In this document: positions 17,645 to 27,741 of the stretch, piece after piece
Layout: each line of letters starts with the position of its first letter
Numbering within the stretch: position 1 is the first letter of the stretch
Source: Butyrivibrio hungatei NK4A153
GTDB lineage: Bacteria; Bacillota; Clostridia; Lachnospirales; Lachnospiraceae
Length of the DNA stretch: 64,000 nt
NCBI RefSeq assembly: GCF_000424465.1
Contig: NZ_AUJY01000012.1
Span: forward strand, 148,956-212,955
Direction of reading: 5' to 3'
Notes under the pieces: model-generated
Told to the model about the DNA's origin: nothing
What the model saw: only the letters and a program-made list of their open reading frames with translations
Database searches by the model: none
Translations under genes and position numbers: made by a program

Positions 17645-18795
17645 TGAAAAAATTATCCGGATACATCTTTTCCATGATGCTGGTTCTGGTGTCACTTATA
17701 GTGATCGATGTTTTGGTGATGTTCTTTATATGTGTGCAGAAAGAGAAGGAATATCTTGATACGTATCGAATAGAAAAAGTATCGGAGAAGATCGTTAACG
17801 AAGGCGGCGTGTATAATGTGGATCAATCCATATATGACCGTTTGGACAGGACAGGCTCTTTTGCCATGATAATTGATGATTCCGGGAACGTGATCTGGAA
17901 TTATAATAAGCCGGCGGAAATTCCGGATTTCTATGGGATAAAAGAGGTGGCTTCTTTTTCACATTGGTATCTGAATGATTATCCCATTTATAACTGGGCG
18001 AGGGACGACGGCATTTTGGTGGTCGGACATCCCAAGGGCAGCATATGGAAGTACATTTTGGAAATAAATATGGAAACTATGGATGGCATGATCAGATTTG
18101 GTCCGTATATGCTTATTGCAAATATGCTTATCCTGTTGCTGTTGCCGGTTCTGATAACGCGTAAGTGGATGCTTGCAAGAGAGAAAGCAAGGACTGAGTG
18201 GATTGCCGGAGTTTCGCATGATATAAGGACGCCGCTCAGCATAGTTATGGGCTCTGTGGAAAAGGGAAGCATCGAGGAAAAGCAGTGCTTTAAGATAAGA
18301 GACCTGATAGGGAATCTCAACACCGAGAACAAGCTGGAGTCGGGAACGGGTAAGTGGAGTAGCGAAAAGATAAATCTCACATCGATCCTGAGAGATATAT
18401 TGTGCGATTATATAAATACTTATGAAGATTATTCTTTTGACCTGGAAGTGGATGAGCAGCTTGAGAACTACAGTATCCAGGCGGACGTAACGCTGATCAG
18501 GCGCATGATCGAGAACCTTATTACAAATTCAATTGTTCATAATGAAAAAGGCTGTGAGATGAAGGTTACGTTATCTGAGCGCGGTAATGGTAAGGCTAAA
18601 CTTGCTATATGTGACAACGGACAGGGCGCACCGGAGCAGAAAATCAAGGTACTTAACGAAAGAATAAAGAATGCATATCTTCCCGAGCATGGCCTTGGAA
18701 TCCGCGTTGTTAAGCAGGTGGCAAAAAAATATAAATATGCCGTAAAGTTCTCGGCAGAGGAAAATGAGTACTTTAAATGTGAGATAGATTTGTGA
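17644..18795 (+). CDS. Membrane sensor histidine kinase (complete)
   Basis: The 383-residue kinase has two membrane helices (about residues 7-30 and 152-174) around an extracellular sensor of about 120 residues. The His-containing domain follows with His192 (GVSHDIRTPLSIV), then a full ATPase domain: N box NLITNSIVHNEKG, G1 DNGQGAP and G2 HGLGIRVVKQ. It pairs with the regulator at 16940 (1-bp overlap). The segment between the H box and N box is short, as in the small kinases of peptide-sensing systems. It may also supply phosphate to the incomplete kinase or regulator at 13117-14483 (inference). Confidence 0.92.
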   Translation: MKKLSGYIFSMMLVLVSLIVIDVLVMFFICVQKEKEYLDTYRIEKVSEKIVNEGGVYNVDQSIYDRLDRTGSFAMIIDDSGNVIWNYNKPAEIPDFYGIKEVASFSHWYLNDYPIYNWARDDGILVVGHPKGSIWKYILEINMETMDGMIRFGPYMLIANMLILLLLPVLITRKWMLAREKARTEWIAGVSHDIRTPLSIVMGSVEKGSIEEKQCFKIRDLIGNLNTENKLESGTGKWSSEKINLTSILRDILCDYINTYEDYSFDLEVDEQLENYSIQADVTLIRRMIENLITNSIVHNEKGCEMKVTLSERGNGKAKLAICDNGQGAPEQKIKVLNERIKNAYLPEHGLGIRVVKQVAKKYKYAVKFSAEENEYFKCEIDL

Positions 18796-18841
18796 GACTA
18801 TTATAGGTGACAAAATATTACCGGCATGGGAGGACAAACAC

Positions 18842-19429
18842 ATGAAAGAAATCTCGGCAAGACACAGCATCAGGAAATATAAAGCAGATGCGGTTAATAA
18901 GGATGATATAAAAAAGATAATTGAAGCGGGAATTCTTGCGCCTTCTGCGAAGAACAGACAACCGTGGAAGTTCATTGTGATGGAAGGCGAGAAGAAAGAA
19001 GACGCTCTTAATGTTATGGAGAAGGGACTTGAAAGGTCTCGCGAAGAGCTTAAGGATGTGCCCGGAATCGAACCGCTTATTTCGGATGCCTTCAATACTT
19101 TGGGGATAATGAGGCAGGCTCCTGTGGTTATCTTTGTGGAAAACTCCAACGGAAAAATCCCTTTTGTGGATATCAATGTCAATGACAGAATTACGGAGAT
19201 TTGTGATTCACTTTCCATAGGTGCGGCAATTCAAAATATGCTTCTTGCTGCGACAGAACTTGGATATGGAACGCTTTGGATCGCCAACACATTTTATGCT
19301 TATCAGGAGCTTGCAAGCTATCTTGGAATAGCGGGACAGCTAATAAGCGCCGTTATAGTGGGAGTTCCGGATGAGACACCAAATCCCAGACCGAGGAAGA
19401 GTTTTGACGAGGTGGTGGAATTTAGATGA
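18842..19429 (+). CDS. FMN-dependent nitroreductase family protein
   Basis: The 195-residue protein starts with the FMN-phosphate-binding pattern ARHSIRKYK and continues with AGILAPSAKNRQPWKFIV, both typical of the nitroreductase superfamily. AAIQNMLLAATELGYGT and the C-terminal VGVPDETPNPRPRKS complete the fold. Members reduce nitro compounds, quinones or flavins with NAD(P)H. The substrate is not predictable. The ATG follows GGGAGG. The stop overlaps the start of the DNA glycosylase gene by 4 bp, so the two are coupled. Confidence 0.9.
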   Translation: MKEISARHSIRKYKADAVNKDDIKKIIEAGILAPSAKNRQPWKFIVMEGEKKEDALNVMEKGLERSREELKDVPGIEPLISDAFNTLGIMRQAPVVIFVENSNGKIPFVDINVNDRITEICDSLSIGAAIQNMLLAATELGYGTLWIANTFYAYQELASYLGIAGQLISAVIVGVPDETPNPRPRKSFDEVVEFR

Positions 19430-19899
19430 TAGTACATCCGATACCGCCTCTTTTTGACAAGGATTCGAGAGTGCTTATTCTTGGGAGTTTTCCTTCGGTG
19501 AAATCACGAGAAGCGCAGTTTTTCTACGGACATCCGCAAAATAGATTCTGGAAAGTCATTGCGGCGGTTTTTGAGGAGGAAGTTCCGAAGACAATAGATG
19601 AGAAGAAAGCGCTACTTAAGCGAAACAACATAGCGCTCTGGGACGTCATTCATTCGTGTGATATAACGGGATCCTCGGATTCCAGCATAAAGAACGTAAC
19701 GGCGAATGATCTTAAGATAATCCTTGATAACGCTGATATTGAGGCAATATACGTAAACGGTAAGACGGCAGAGAAGTATTACAAGAAATACACCGAAAAA
19801 AATATAGAAAGATCCGCAATCTGCCTGCCATCCACAAGCCCAGCCAATGCGGCGTGGAATGTGGATAAGCTGGTTGAGGCATGGAAGATTATAAGGTGA
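19426..19899 (+). CDS. Uracil/hypoxanthine-DNA glycosylase superfamily protein (HDG-like)
   Basis: The 157-residue protein has the conserved opening LILGSFPSVKSREAQFFYGH and NRFWKV, the ALWDVI strand and the C-terminal STSPANAAW loop. This pattern matches the family-6 glycosylases described as hypoxanthine-DNA glycosylases, which remove deaminated adenine, and is related to MUG/UDG enzymes. It lacks the GQDPYH loop of family 1. The likely role is base-excision repair of deaminated bases. It overlaps the nitroreductase gene by 4 bp and is convergent, one base apart, with a GNAT gene. Confidence 0.85.
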   Translation: MIVHPIPPLFDKDSRVLILGSFPSVKSREAQFFYGHPQNRFWKVIAAVFEEEVPKTIDEKKALLKRNNIALWDVIHSCDITGSSDSSIKNVTANDLKIILDNADIEAIYVNGKTAEKYYKKYTEKNIERSAICLPSTSPANAAWNVDKLVEAWKIIR

Positions 19900-19900
19900 A

Positions 19901-20359
19901 TCAGTTTCCCAGCTCCATTTCTGCATTCATGGGAACAAAGCCATATTTTTCATATAGTGGTCTCCCCATGTCTGTTGCTTCAAGTGATATCTGCGTAATT
20001 CCGCGCTTTTTGGCATCCTGAACGAGCATATCCAAGGTTTTAAAGGCAATTCCCTGCCGACGATATGCGGGATTGGTGTACATGTTCATGATATAGGCTT
20101 TCTTGCCGCTTGGATTGTGATATGTCGGCATGACTTCATAGTAGCTTACTCCGCCTGCGCCGACAAAAGAGTTGCCTTCCATGACGAGGATAGCCACATG
20201 GGTTCCGTTTGCCAGAGCTCTTTTATAATATTCTTTTGAAGAAGTCTCAACCTCAGACATATCTACTGAGTCGTCAAGCTTGTTGGCTGCACGTAATACC
20301 TCAATTCGTGAAGTGGTCAAGAGGTCTATATCTTCTAAAGTAGCTATTCTATAATCCAT
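19901..20359 (-). CDS. GNAT family N-acetyltransferase
   Basis: The 152-residue protein has the GNAT fold: the acetyl-CoA loop appears as YTNPAYRRQGIAFKTLDML (motif A, Q/R-x-x-G-x-A), followed by GITQISLEATDMGRPLYEKYGF (motif B). It transfers an acetyl group from acetyl-CoA to an amine on an unknown small molecule or protein. AAAGGA lies 9 nt before the ATG. Standard length, monocistronic. Confidence 0.92.
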   Translation of the reverse strand: MDYRIATLEDIDLLTTSRIEVLRAANKLDDSVDMSEVETSSKEYYKRALANGTHVAILVMEGNSFVGAGGVSYYEVMPTYHNPSGKKAYIMNMYTNPAYRRQGIAFKTLDMLVQDAKKRGITQISLEATDMGRPLYEKYGFVPMNAEMELGN

Positions 20360-20516
20360 GATGCAAAATCCTTTCAGCTGAATAAATGTAAAAACATTTT
20401 ATATCACCGTATCATTTGATGTCCATACATCAGAGAATATGAATAGTTGAAGATGATGACTATGGATGTAATGAAAAATCGCGTATAATAAATTATAAAC
20501 CTTAAGGGAGGACACC

Positions 20517-21047
20517 ATGGTACTACTTGTAATCGACACGCAAAAAGGGATAACGGATGACAGGCTCTATGAGTTTGAAAAGCTAAAATCCAACATCAAG
20601 GATCTTATCGCTCTTGCAAGAGAGAACAACAAAGAAGTAATTTTTGTTCGGCATGATGACGGCCCCGGAACGGGATTCAGCGTAGGGGATGAAGATTTTG
20701 AGATATTCGATGAATTTGCACCAAACGATGGGGAAAAGATATTTACTAAGAACGTAAACAGTGCACTTCACCCGTCGACAGGTCTTTTGGATTATCTTAA
20801 GGGAAAAGGTGTAAAAACTGTGATGATGGTGGGTATCATGACAAACTTTTGCATAGATGCGACGATCAGAACAGGTTTTGACAACGGATTTGAGGTTCTG
20901 GTTCCCGAATATACCAATTCGACCTATGACAATGAGTTTATGGACAGGGCATCGTGCTACCGCTACTATAACGAATTCATGTGGCCGAAAAGATATGCAA
21001 AATGTATCACTATGGAAGAAGCAAGAAGCCGTATGCAGGGTAAATGA
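20517..21047 (+). CDS. Isochorismatase family cysteine hydrolase
   Basis: The 176-residue protein has the family triad pattern: Asp7 in LLVIDTQKG, a Lys in the TKNVNSAL region and a Cys in GIMTNFCIDATIRTGFDNGF. Members hydrolyse amides such as nicotinamide or vinyl ethers such as isochorismate. The substrate is not determinable. The ATG follows AAGGGAGG. A TATAAT-like box lies at about 20483-20488 upstream. Standard length, single gene. Confidence 0.9.
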   Translation: MVLLVIDTQKGITDDRLYEFEKLKSNIKDLIALARENNKEVIFVRHDDGPGTGFSVGDEDFEIFDEFAPNDGEKIFTKNVNSALHPSTGLLDYLKGKGVKTVMMVGIMTNFCIDATIRTGFDNGFEVLVPEYTNSTYDNEFMDRASCYRYYNEFMWPKRYAKCITMEEARSRMQGK

Positions 21048-21283
21048 GCGTATTGATACGCCTGAGAGCCTCGAATCTAGCCGCAGAGTATTGTATGATA
21101 ATGTATAAATATTAAATAACGATAAAGAATACAGCAAGTGTTCGTTGCACAACCTAAAACGTGCTAAAATATTTACGAAAAGTTGATTATTTCAGTTTTT
21201 TTATGTTGCATTTTTTTAGGGTGACGAAGTTATGTTGTTTTTTCAGAGTCGAATCTTGCGATTTGTTATATATGATTATGATA

Positions 21284-21327
21284 TGCCAAGAGATGGAGAA
21301 TGTAAGAAATTTGTTCCATCTTTTGGC
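21284..21327 (+). promoter_or_regulatory. Leader hairpin in front of the HD-GYP operon
   Basis: CCAAGAGATGGA at 21284-21295 pairs with TCCATCTTTTGG at 21316-21327 with one G-T wobble, giving a 12-bp stem with a 20-nt loop. A T-rich stretch follows, then GGAGG at 21342-21346 and the TTG start at 21355. It could attenuate transcription or control access to the ribosome binding site. The rest of 21048-21354 is AT-rich and holds a small GCGTAT/ATACGC hairpin just after the preceding stop. No gene or known riboswitch pattern is seen. Confidence 0.45.
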
Positions 21328-21354
21328 ATTTTGCGTTTTTTGGAGGTATAGGGG

Positions 21355-23490
21355 TTGAAAATTACTTTACAAAAAACAAATCATAATAGATTACTTCGCG
21401 TGTTGACCATCTTTTTCGGAATCGCAATGAATGTAGCTATGTCATTTGTTGCCCGCAAGTATGATTTGCCTATTTACCTCGATGCAGTCGGAACTATATT
21501 TGTATCGCTGATTGGAGGTCTTTTTCCGGGAATAGTAACTGCGGTACTGACGAATGCGGTCAGCACTATATTTAACAGAGAGGCGATTTATTTTGGCTTT
21601 ATAAGCGCGCTTGTGGCAATTTATACGGCGTGGTTTGTAAGAGAAAAAAAGTTCGATCATATAAAAAAGATACTTATATTTGTATTTACCGTTGGAATAG
21701 GAAGCGGTGCTCTTGGCGCGGCTATTCAGTGGGGCGCTATGGGAAGGCCACAGACCCAGTCGTTTGATGCTTTGGTCGAGGCCTTTACAATACAGTTTGG
21801 AATCGGCGATTTTTGGTCCTATTTCATCATCGATATTTTGCTGAATATTCTGGATAAGGGCGTGTCAATTTTTGTGGCGCTTCTTCTGCTACATTTTATT
21901 CCTGACAGAACATGTGAAAATATTAGGAACAGCGGGTGGAAACAGAGGCCGCTATCGATAAGCGAAGTAAAAAGAATAGGTTCACTTAGTTTTTCTTCGA
22001 TACATTCTCTTAGGATAAGAATAACAGTGATGCTTGTCGGATGTTCATTGGCACTTACCGTGATAATGGGAATCGTTGGAATAACTCTGTACTTTAAAAA
22101 TGCAAAAGCGGAAAAGGCAGAAATTGCCTTAAATGTGGCACGTTTCGCAGCTCAAAAAGTCGATCCCAATATCATAGATGAATGTATTGCCAAGGGCATA
22201 TATGCGGATGCATATGAGGGAACGGAAAGAGAACTTATCAGTATCAAAGAAGCAGTTACGGGAGTTGACCGTATCTATATAAATCAGCTCAGTAGTGACG
22301 GCTGGTACATCGTATTTGATATAGTTCCGGATGGCGTAAGAAAGCACATTCCGGGCGAAAAAGAGAAATTTGATGAAAATATGCAGCCGTATGTCGGAGC
22401 GCTGTTTAAAGGAGAAGAGGTTGCGCCTGTTGAAATTCTGTCGCATTCCGGTTGGTTTATGAGCGCATATTGTCCGATCATAGACAAAAATGGAATCTGT
22501 ATGGGTTATGCGGTAGCAGAGACATCACTTGCGTTTCTTTCAGATTATATGCAGGGCTTTTTGCTACGTGTGTTATTCATAATGACATCTTTTTTTATCC
22601 TGATAATAGCGTTTGGTCTGTGGAGTACCGGAACAGGTATGGTATACCCGATAAACAGTATAGAAAAGAGTGTTGAGAACTTCATCAAGGCCGGAGATGA
22701 CCAGGTGGAACTTGATGAGGCGGTAAGACAGATGAGAGCCATTGATATTCAGACAGGCGACGAGATTGAGAAGATGTACAGGATAATATGCGATATGGCG
22801 CTCAATCAGACAGAGAAGATCCGTAGTGTAAGAAGATTTTCAGAGGCAACGCTGAAGATGCAGGACGGACTTATCATCACAATGGCGGATCTTGTCGAGA
22901 ACAGGGATTCCGATACAGGTGCGCATGTCCAGAAAACTTCCGAATATGTAAAGATAATCGTGGAGGGCCTTGAAAAGAAAGGCTACTATCCCGAAAAGAT
23001 CAGTGCCAAGTTTAAGTCCGATGTTGTCAGAAGTGCTCCTCTTCATGATGTGGGTAAGATCAATATATCCGACAAGATCCTTAATAAACCAGGCAAACTG
23101 ACACCTGAAGAATTTGAAATAATGAAAACTCACACCACCGCAGGTAGAGAGATTATCGAGAAGGCAATCAATACGGTAAAAGGTGAGGTATATCTTAAAG
23201 AAGCAAGGAATATGGCTGCATACCACCATGAGCGCTGGGATGGAAAAGGCTATCCCGAAGGACTACACGGAGAAGTTATACCGCTGTCTGCAAGGATCAT
23301 GGCTGTTGCGGATGTTTTTGATGCGCTTTCTTCGCCGCGTGTATATAAGGAGGCATTCCCTTTGGATAAAGCGCTGGATATCATAAGCGAGGGTGCGGGA
23401 ACTCAGTTTGACCCCAAGTGTGTAGAGGTATTTATGGATTCAATCCCTGAGATAAAGGTAATCCTTAATAAATATAATCAGAAGGTTTGA
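21355..23490 (+). CDS. Membrane HD-GYP phosphodiesterase with ECF-like membrane domain
   Basis: The TTG at 21355 lies 8 nt after GGAGG. Residues about 10-185 form several membrane helices (like the substrate-binding part of ECF transporters or a MASE-type sensor). A second helix pair (about 220-242 and 400-425) encloses an extracellular sensor domain. The C-terminal HD-GYP domain (about 500-700) is complete: His564-Asp565 in LHDVGK, MKTHTTAG, His624-His625 and GYP at 632-634 (HHERWDGKGYP), VADVFDALSS. It is predicted to hydrolyse c-di-GMP. It heads a four-gene cluster and the next gene starts 12 bp after its stop. Confidence 0.88.
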   Translation: MKITLQKTNHNRLLRVLTIFFGIAMNVAMSFVARKYDLPIYLDAVGTIFVSLIGGLFPGIVTAVLTNAVSTIFNREAIYFGFISALVAIYTAWFVREKKFDHIKKILIFVFTVGIGSGALGAAIQWGAMGRPQTQSFDALVEAFTIQFGIGDFWSYFIIDILLNILDKGVSIFVALLLLHFIPDRTCENIRNSGWKQRPLSISEVKRIGSLSFSSIHSLRIRITVMLVGCSLALTVIMGIVGITLYFKNAKAEKAEIALNVARFAAQKVDPNIIDECIAKGIYADAYEGTERELISIKEAVTGVDRIYINQLSSDGWYIVFDIVPDGVRKHIPGEKEKFDENMQPYVGALFKGEEVAPVEILSHSGWFMSAYCPIIDKNGICMGYAVAETSLAFLSDYMQGFLLRVLFIMTSFFILIIAFGLWSTGTGMVYPINSIEKSVENFIKAGDDQVELDEAVRQMRAIDIQTGDEIEKMYRIICDMALNQTEKIRSVRRFSEATLKMQDGLIITMADLVENRDSDTGAHVQKTSEYVKIIVEGLEKKGYYPEKISAKFKSDVVRSAPLHDVGKINISDKILNKPGKLTPEEFEIMKTHTTAGREIIEKAINTVKGEVYLKEARNMAAYHHERWDGKGYPEGLHGEVIPLSARIMAVADVFDALSSPRVYKEAFPLDKALDIISEGAGTQFDPKCVEVFMDSIPEIKVILNKYNQKV

Positions 23491-23502
23491 TGGAGGTTGC
23501 CT

Positions 23503-26500
23503 GTGAAGAATGTACACAAAAAAATAGCATTCATGGCTATAGTAGCAGGCTGCCTAATGATGCTGATGCATATAAACGTATATGCTAAGTATGATACGGT
23601 AGTCGGCACTCATTCTTACTATGGCGGAGGATATGCGGTAACCGGACAGATTCCGGGTGTCTCGTATTCTTATGAAATATATGATGCATCGAATGGTCTT
23701 CCGACTTCCGATGCAATGTTTCTTATGGGTGCAAGAAATGGATATATATGGATTGGCGGTTACAGCGGAGTTATTCGCTACGACGGTTCGACTTTTGACA
23801 GGATTGATGCGCATTCATATCTTACAAGCGCAAGAGGTTTCTTTGAGGACAGTAAGGGTAGAATCTGGGTCGGAACAAATGATAACGGTGTAGTGGTTCT
23901 TGATGGTACGGAGAGTATACACTATTCGTACAAAGAAGGTCTGCCTTCATCATCAATCAGAATATTTGAGGAAGACAACAACGGAAACATCTTTATCGGA
24001 ACGACATCAGGAGTATGTTATGTTGATCAGACCAATACGCTTCGCGTTCTTAACGATGAAAGAATAGCTGAAGAGCGAGTCCTTAAACTGGACAAAGACA
24101 CTTCGGGAAGAATATACGGGCAGACTGCCAACGGTATAGTATTTGCGATAGATGACTGTGCGATCACAGAGTTGTACCAAAGCTCAGATCTTGGAATCGG
24201 AAAGATAACAACTATCCTTGCCGATCCGTATGATGCCGGAAATTTATACTTTGGAACGGACGAAAGCGTCATATATTACGGGAAATTTGGAGATTCGGCT
24301 AATAATCTGGAAAGAATATCAGTGGATCCGCTTAGTAACGTGCACTGGCTTAACTACGACTGCAACAGAGTCTGGGTTTCATCAACAAGTATGATAGGTT
24401 ACATTGACACGGACAGTTCTTTTAAAGAACTTACCAATGTTGCGTTTGACAGCGGAATTGAGATGGTTACGTCTGATTATCAGGGAAATCTGTGGGTGGC
24501 TTCGTCTACTCTCGGAGTTATGAAAGTTGTTGCAAATAACTTTATCGACATAACTCATGTGACGGGAGTGACTACGGGAGTAACCAACGCTGTTGCTCTG
24601 CATGACGGGGATATTTACATCGGAACAGAGATGGGCCTTGATATTATTGGGAAAAACGGCGAATCAATAGAGAATGATCTGACTTTTTATCTGGGTGATG
24701 CGAGAATTCGAAGTATTGCGGAGGATAACGATGGAAATATGTGGGTTTCCACGTATACGCATGACCTCGGGCTTGTATGTTATGAAACTAATGGCGAGAT
24801 TATTTCATATACGACAGAAAACGGAATGCCCAGCAATCAGATAAGGTGCATAACCATTGGAAAAGACGGAAGTATTCTTGTGGGTACGAATGGCGGACTT
24901 GCCGTTATAAAAGATTTTGAGATCGTTCGTACGGTAGGCGCTTCCGATGGCGCTAAGAACACAGTTTTTTTGACTCTGGTAGAAAATGATGAAGGCGCAA
25001 TTCTTGCGGGTACCGACGGCGACGGAATATATGTAATTGAAGAAGACCGTATCAAAAAAATCGGCAGAGATAACGGTCTTACAAGCGATGTCGTCATGCG
25101 GATTGTAAAGGATGAAAAGCGAGATATCGCTTGGATCGTCACGTCTAATTCCATTGAATATATGAAAAACGGATTGGTGACGAATGTTACATCTTTTCCT
25201 TATAACAACAATTACGATATGTATTTTGACAACAGCGATAACGCATGGATACTGTCATCTTACGGTGTCTATGTGGTAAATGCCGATGATATGGAAGATG
25301 ATGCCATAACTGATTTTAAGATATACACGATAGCTAACGGACTTCCGTATGCGATAACAAGTAATTCTTTCGGATATAAGGATCAGGACGGAAATCTATA
25401 CATGGCCGGAAGAAATGGTGTGGCAAAAGTAAATATCAATAAGTATTATGACGGCACGCTGGAAGTTTTGATGGATGTAAAGTCCATATATTGTGATAAC
25501 CAAAAAATAGAGCAGGATGAAAACGAAGTTTATCAGATACCTGCTTCGGACGGACGTGTACAGATATCTGCATCTGTAATGGATTATTCTATGATGAATC
25601 CCGATGTGCGTCTGTATCTGGAAGGCGGACCCGATGATGGAATTATCACTCAAAGGAGCAAGTTGTCGGCTCTTGAATATACGGGACTTCCGTATGGAAA
25701 TTATAAATTGCATGTCCAGATCTTAAGTGCCGGAGGGCGTGAAGTACTTCAGGAAGATGTATTCAACATAAGAAAGGCTCCGAGACTTTTGGAGCTGGTG
25801 GTAGTAAGACTCATTCTTTTGATACTTGTTGCATCGATAGCCGGTTTTATCGTATGGCAGGTAATGAGACTTACTGTTATAAAAACTCAGTATGAAGAGA
25901 TAAAGAAGTCGAAGGAAGAGGCAGAGAACGCGAACACGGCAAAGTCCAGATTCCTTGCCAATATATCCCATGAGATCAGAACTCCTATCAATACTATCAT
26001 GGGAATGAATGAAATGATAATGAGAGAAGATCCGACAAGTGTGCCCAAAGGGTATTTCATGTCGGTCATGAACTATGCTTTTGATATCAGGAATGCTGCA
26101 GAATCGCTGCTTGGTCTTATTAATGACCTTCTTGATATATCCAAGATAGAGTCGGGAAAGATGCACCTTGTGGAGCGCGAATATGACACGCAGGAACTTC
26201 TGCGTTCCATTGTATCAATGATCAGAATAAGGGCTACGGAAAAAGCGCTAAGCTTTGACGTGGTTATTGATGAGATTCTTCCCAAGAGGATGTATGGAGA
26301 TGCCGAGAAAATAAAACAGGTAGTACTCAACCTCCTTACCAATGCCGTGAAATATACTGCAGTCGGAGGCTTTTCACTAAACGTGTCGATGGAAGAGCGC
26401 AATGACAGGGAGGCAGTTATTCGCATTTCGGTAAAAGATACCGGAATAGGAATAAAAAAAGAAGATATGGACAAACTTTTTACAGCATATGAAAGACTTG

Positions 26501-27732
26501 ATGAAGAACAGAACAGCGGTATACAAGGAACAGGCCTTGGACTGGATATTTCGAGAAAATTCGCGGAGCTCATGGGAGGAACTATCTTTTGTGACAGCGT
26601 ATATGGAGAAGGGTCTGAATTTATCTTTATAATATCGCAGAAGATTGTAGATGCCACATCAATCGGCATATTTATCGAGCATGATGAAAGCAAGGCGGGT
26701 GGACCGTATGTACCTAAGTTTATTGCGCCCGATGCCGACATTTTGGTTGTTGATGATAACCCTATGAACCTGAGCGTTATTAAGGGGCTTCTTAAAGCAA
26801 CCAAAGTATTTGTGACAACTTCTGAAAGCGGCGCGGATGCTATAGATAAGATAAAAGACGGCGATTTTGACGTAGTTCTTTTGGATCACATGATGCCCGG
26901 ACTTGACGGAGTAGAGACGCTTGCAAAAATAAGGGAAATAAAGCCCGATATTCCCGTATATGCGCTTACTGCAAATTCGGTTTCAGGTGAGGAATATTAT
27001 AAGTCGAAGGGCTTTAACGGGTATCTTGCAAAGCCTGTGGATATAGAGACTTTGGAAACTACCATTATGAAGCATATTCCCGAGAATAAGATGGAAAAGT
27101 CTGAGAGTGTGGATGCAACAGAAGAACTTACCGAACTGCCTAAGGATATGCTGTGGATATATGATGTAAAAGATATATCTGTTCCTGAAGGAATAAAGAA
27201 CTCGGGAGGAATTTCGAGTTATCTTTTCGGACTGGATCTTTTCTTTGAAACAATTGATGAGAATTCAAGGGTATTAAATAATGCATATGATGAGGGAAAT
27301 ATAAGACTGTTTACGATCAAAGTTCATGCGCTTAAGAGTTCTGCTCGAATCATAGGTGCACTCGGGCTTGAAGAATTCGCTGCCAAGATGGAAGAGGCGG
27401 GCAATAATAACGATAGGGTCTATATTGACAGCTATAAAGACGATCTCATGAAAGAGTATGCTTCTTATAAAGAAAAGCTTGGAAGGATTAAGGATGCCAA
27501 TGTATCAGATTCTTCGAAAGAGATGATACCTGAGGATGAGCTAAAAGATGCATACGGAGCGCTGGCCGATCTTATACCGCAGATGGACTATGATTCTGTT
27601 GAAATGATTTTGGAAAGTATATCGAAGTATTCTCTTCCCGATAAGGATGCAGAGTTTTTCAAGGAACTTGGCAGGTTGTTCAAACTGTTTGACTGGGACG
27701 GAATGGAAGCACTGATCAACACTTCAAAGTAA
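23503..27732 (+). CDS. Hybrid histidine kinase with extracellular beta-propeller, receiver and HPt domain
   Basis: The GTG at 23503 lies 6 nt after GGAGG; the TTG at 23497 is too close. After a signal peptide, residues about 40-680 are repeats of the two-component-regulator propeller type (GYIWIGGYSGVIRYD, GRIWVGTNDNGV and so on), followed by a Y_Y_Y-like beta-sandwich. A membrane helix lies at about 764-785. Cytoplasmic parts: His823 (NISHEIRTPINTI), ATPase boxes (NLLTNAVKY, DTGIGIKKED, GTGLGLDISRK), a receiver with Asp1128 (VVLLDHMMPG) and an HPt domain with His1275 (KVHALKSSARI). It is therefore a self-contained phosphorelay. This propeller architecture is best known from Bacteroides polysaccharide sensing, and a glycan ligand is possible but unproven. 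Confidence 0.92.
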   Translation: MKNVHKKIAFMAIVAGCLMMLMHINVYAKYDTVVGTHSYYGGGYAVTGQIPGVSYSYEIYDASNGLPTSDAMFLMGARNGYIWIGGYSGVIRYDGSTFDRIDAHSYLTSARGFFEDSKGRIWVGTNDNGVVVLDGTESIHYSYKEGLPSSSIRIFEEDNNGNIFIGTTSGVCYVDQTNTLRVLNDERIAEERVLKLDKDTSGRIYGQTANGIVFAIDDCAITELYQSSDLGIGKITTILADPYDAGNLYFGTDESVIYYGKFGDSANNLERISVDPLSNVHWLNYDCNRVWVSSTSMIGYIDTDSSFKELTNVAFDSGIEMVTSDYQGNLWVASSTLGVMKVVANNFIDITHVTGVTTGVTNAVALHDGDIYIGTEMGLDIIGKNGESIENDLTFYLGDARIRSIAEDNDGNMWVSTYTHDLGLVCYETNGEIISYTTENGMPSNQIRCITIGKDGSILVGTNGGLAVIKDFEIVRTVGASDGAKNTVFLTLVENDEGAILAGTDGDGIYVIEEDRIKKIGRDNGLTSDVVMRIVKDEKRDIAWIVTSNSIEYMKNGLVTNVTSFPYNNNYDMYFDNSDNAWILSSYGVYVVNADDMEDDAITDFKIYTIANGLPYAITSNSFGYKDQDGNLYMAGRNGVAKVNINKYYDGTLEVLMDVKSIYCDNQKIEQDENEVYQIPASDGRVQISASVMDYSMMNPDVRLYLEGGPDDGIITQRSKLSALEYTGLPYGNYKLHVQILSAGGREVLQEDVFNIRKAPRLLELVVVRLILLILVASIAGFIVWQVMRLTVIKTQYEEIKKSKEEAENANTAKSRFLANISHEIRTPINTIMGMNEMIMREDPTSVPKGYFMSVMNYAFDIRNAAESLLGLINDLLDISKIESGKMHLVEREYDTQELLRSIVSMIRIRATEKALSFDVVIDEILPKRMYGDAEKIKQVVLNLLTNAVKYTAVGGFSLNVSMEERNDREAVIRISVKDTGIGIKKEDMDKLFTAYERLDEEQNSGIQGTGLGLDISRKFAELMGGTIFCDSVYGEGSEFIFIISQKIVDATSIGIFIEHDESKAGGPYVPKFIAPDADILVVDDNPMNLSVIKGLLKATKVFVTTSESGADAIDKIKDGDFDVVLLDHMMPGLDGVETLAKIREIKPDIPVYALTANSVSGEEYYKSKGFNGYLAKPVDIETLETTIMKHIPENKMEKSESVDATEELTELPKDMLWIYDVKDISVPEGIKNSGGISSYLFGLDLFFETIDENSRVLNNAYDEGNIRLFTIKVHALKSSARIIGALGLEEFAAKMEEAGNNNDRVYIDSYKDDLMKEYASYKEKLGRIKDANVSDSSKEMIPEDELKDAYGALADLIPQMDYDSVEMILESISKYSLPDKDAEFFKELGRLFKLFDWDGMEALINTSK

Positions 27733-27741
27733 AGGAGCAAA

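Noticed and set aside
21048..21354. c-di-GMP (GEMM) riboswitch before the HD-GYP operon
   Set aside because: I do not see the conserved GEMM core; only a simple hairpin is present.
21161..21358. 65-codon open frame ending at the HD-GYP start
   Set aside because: GTG start without a binding site, very Phe/Cys-rich composition, and it covers the leader hairpin; probably chance in AT-rich DNA.
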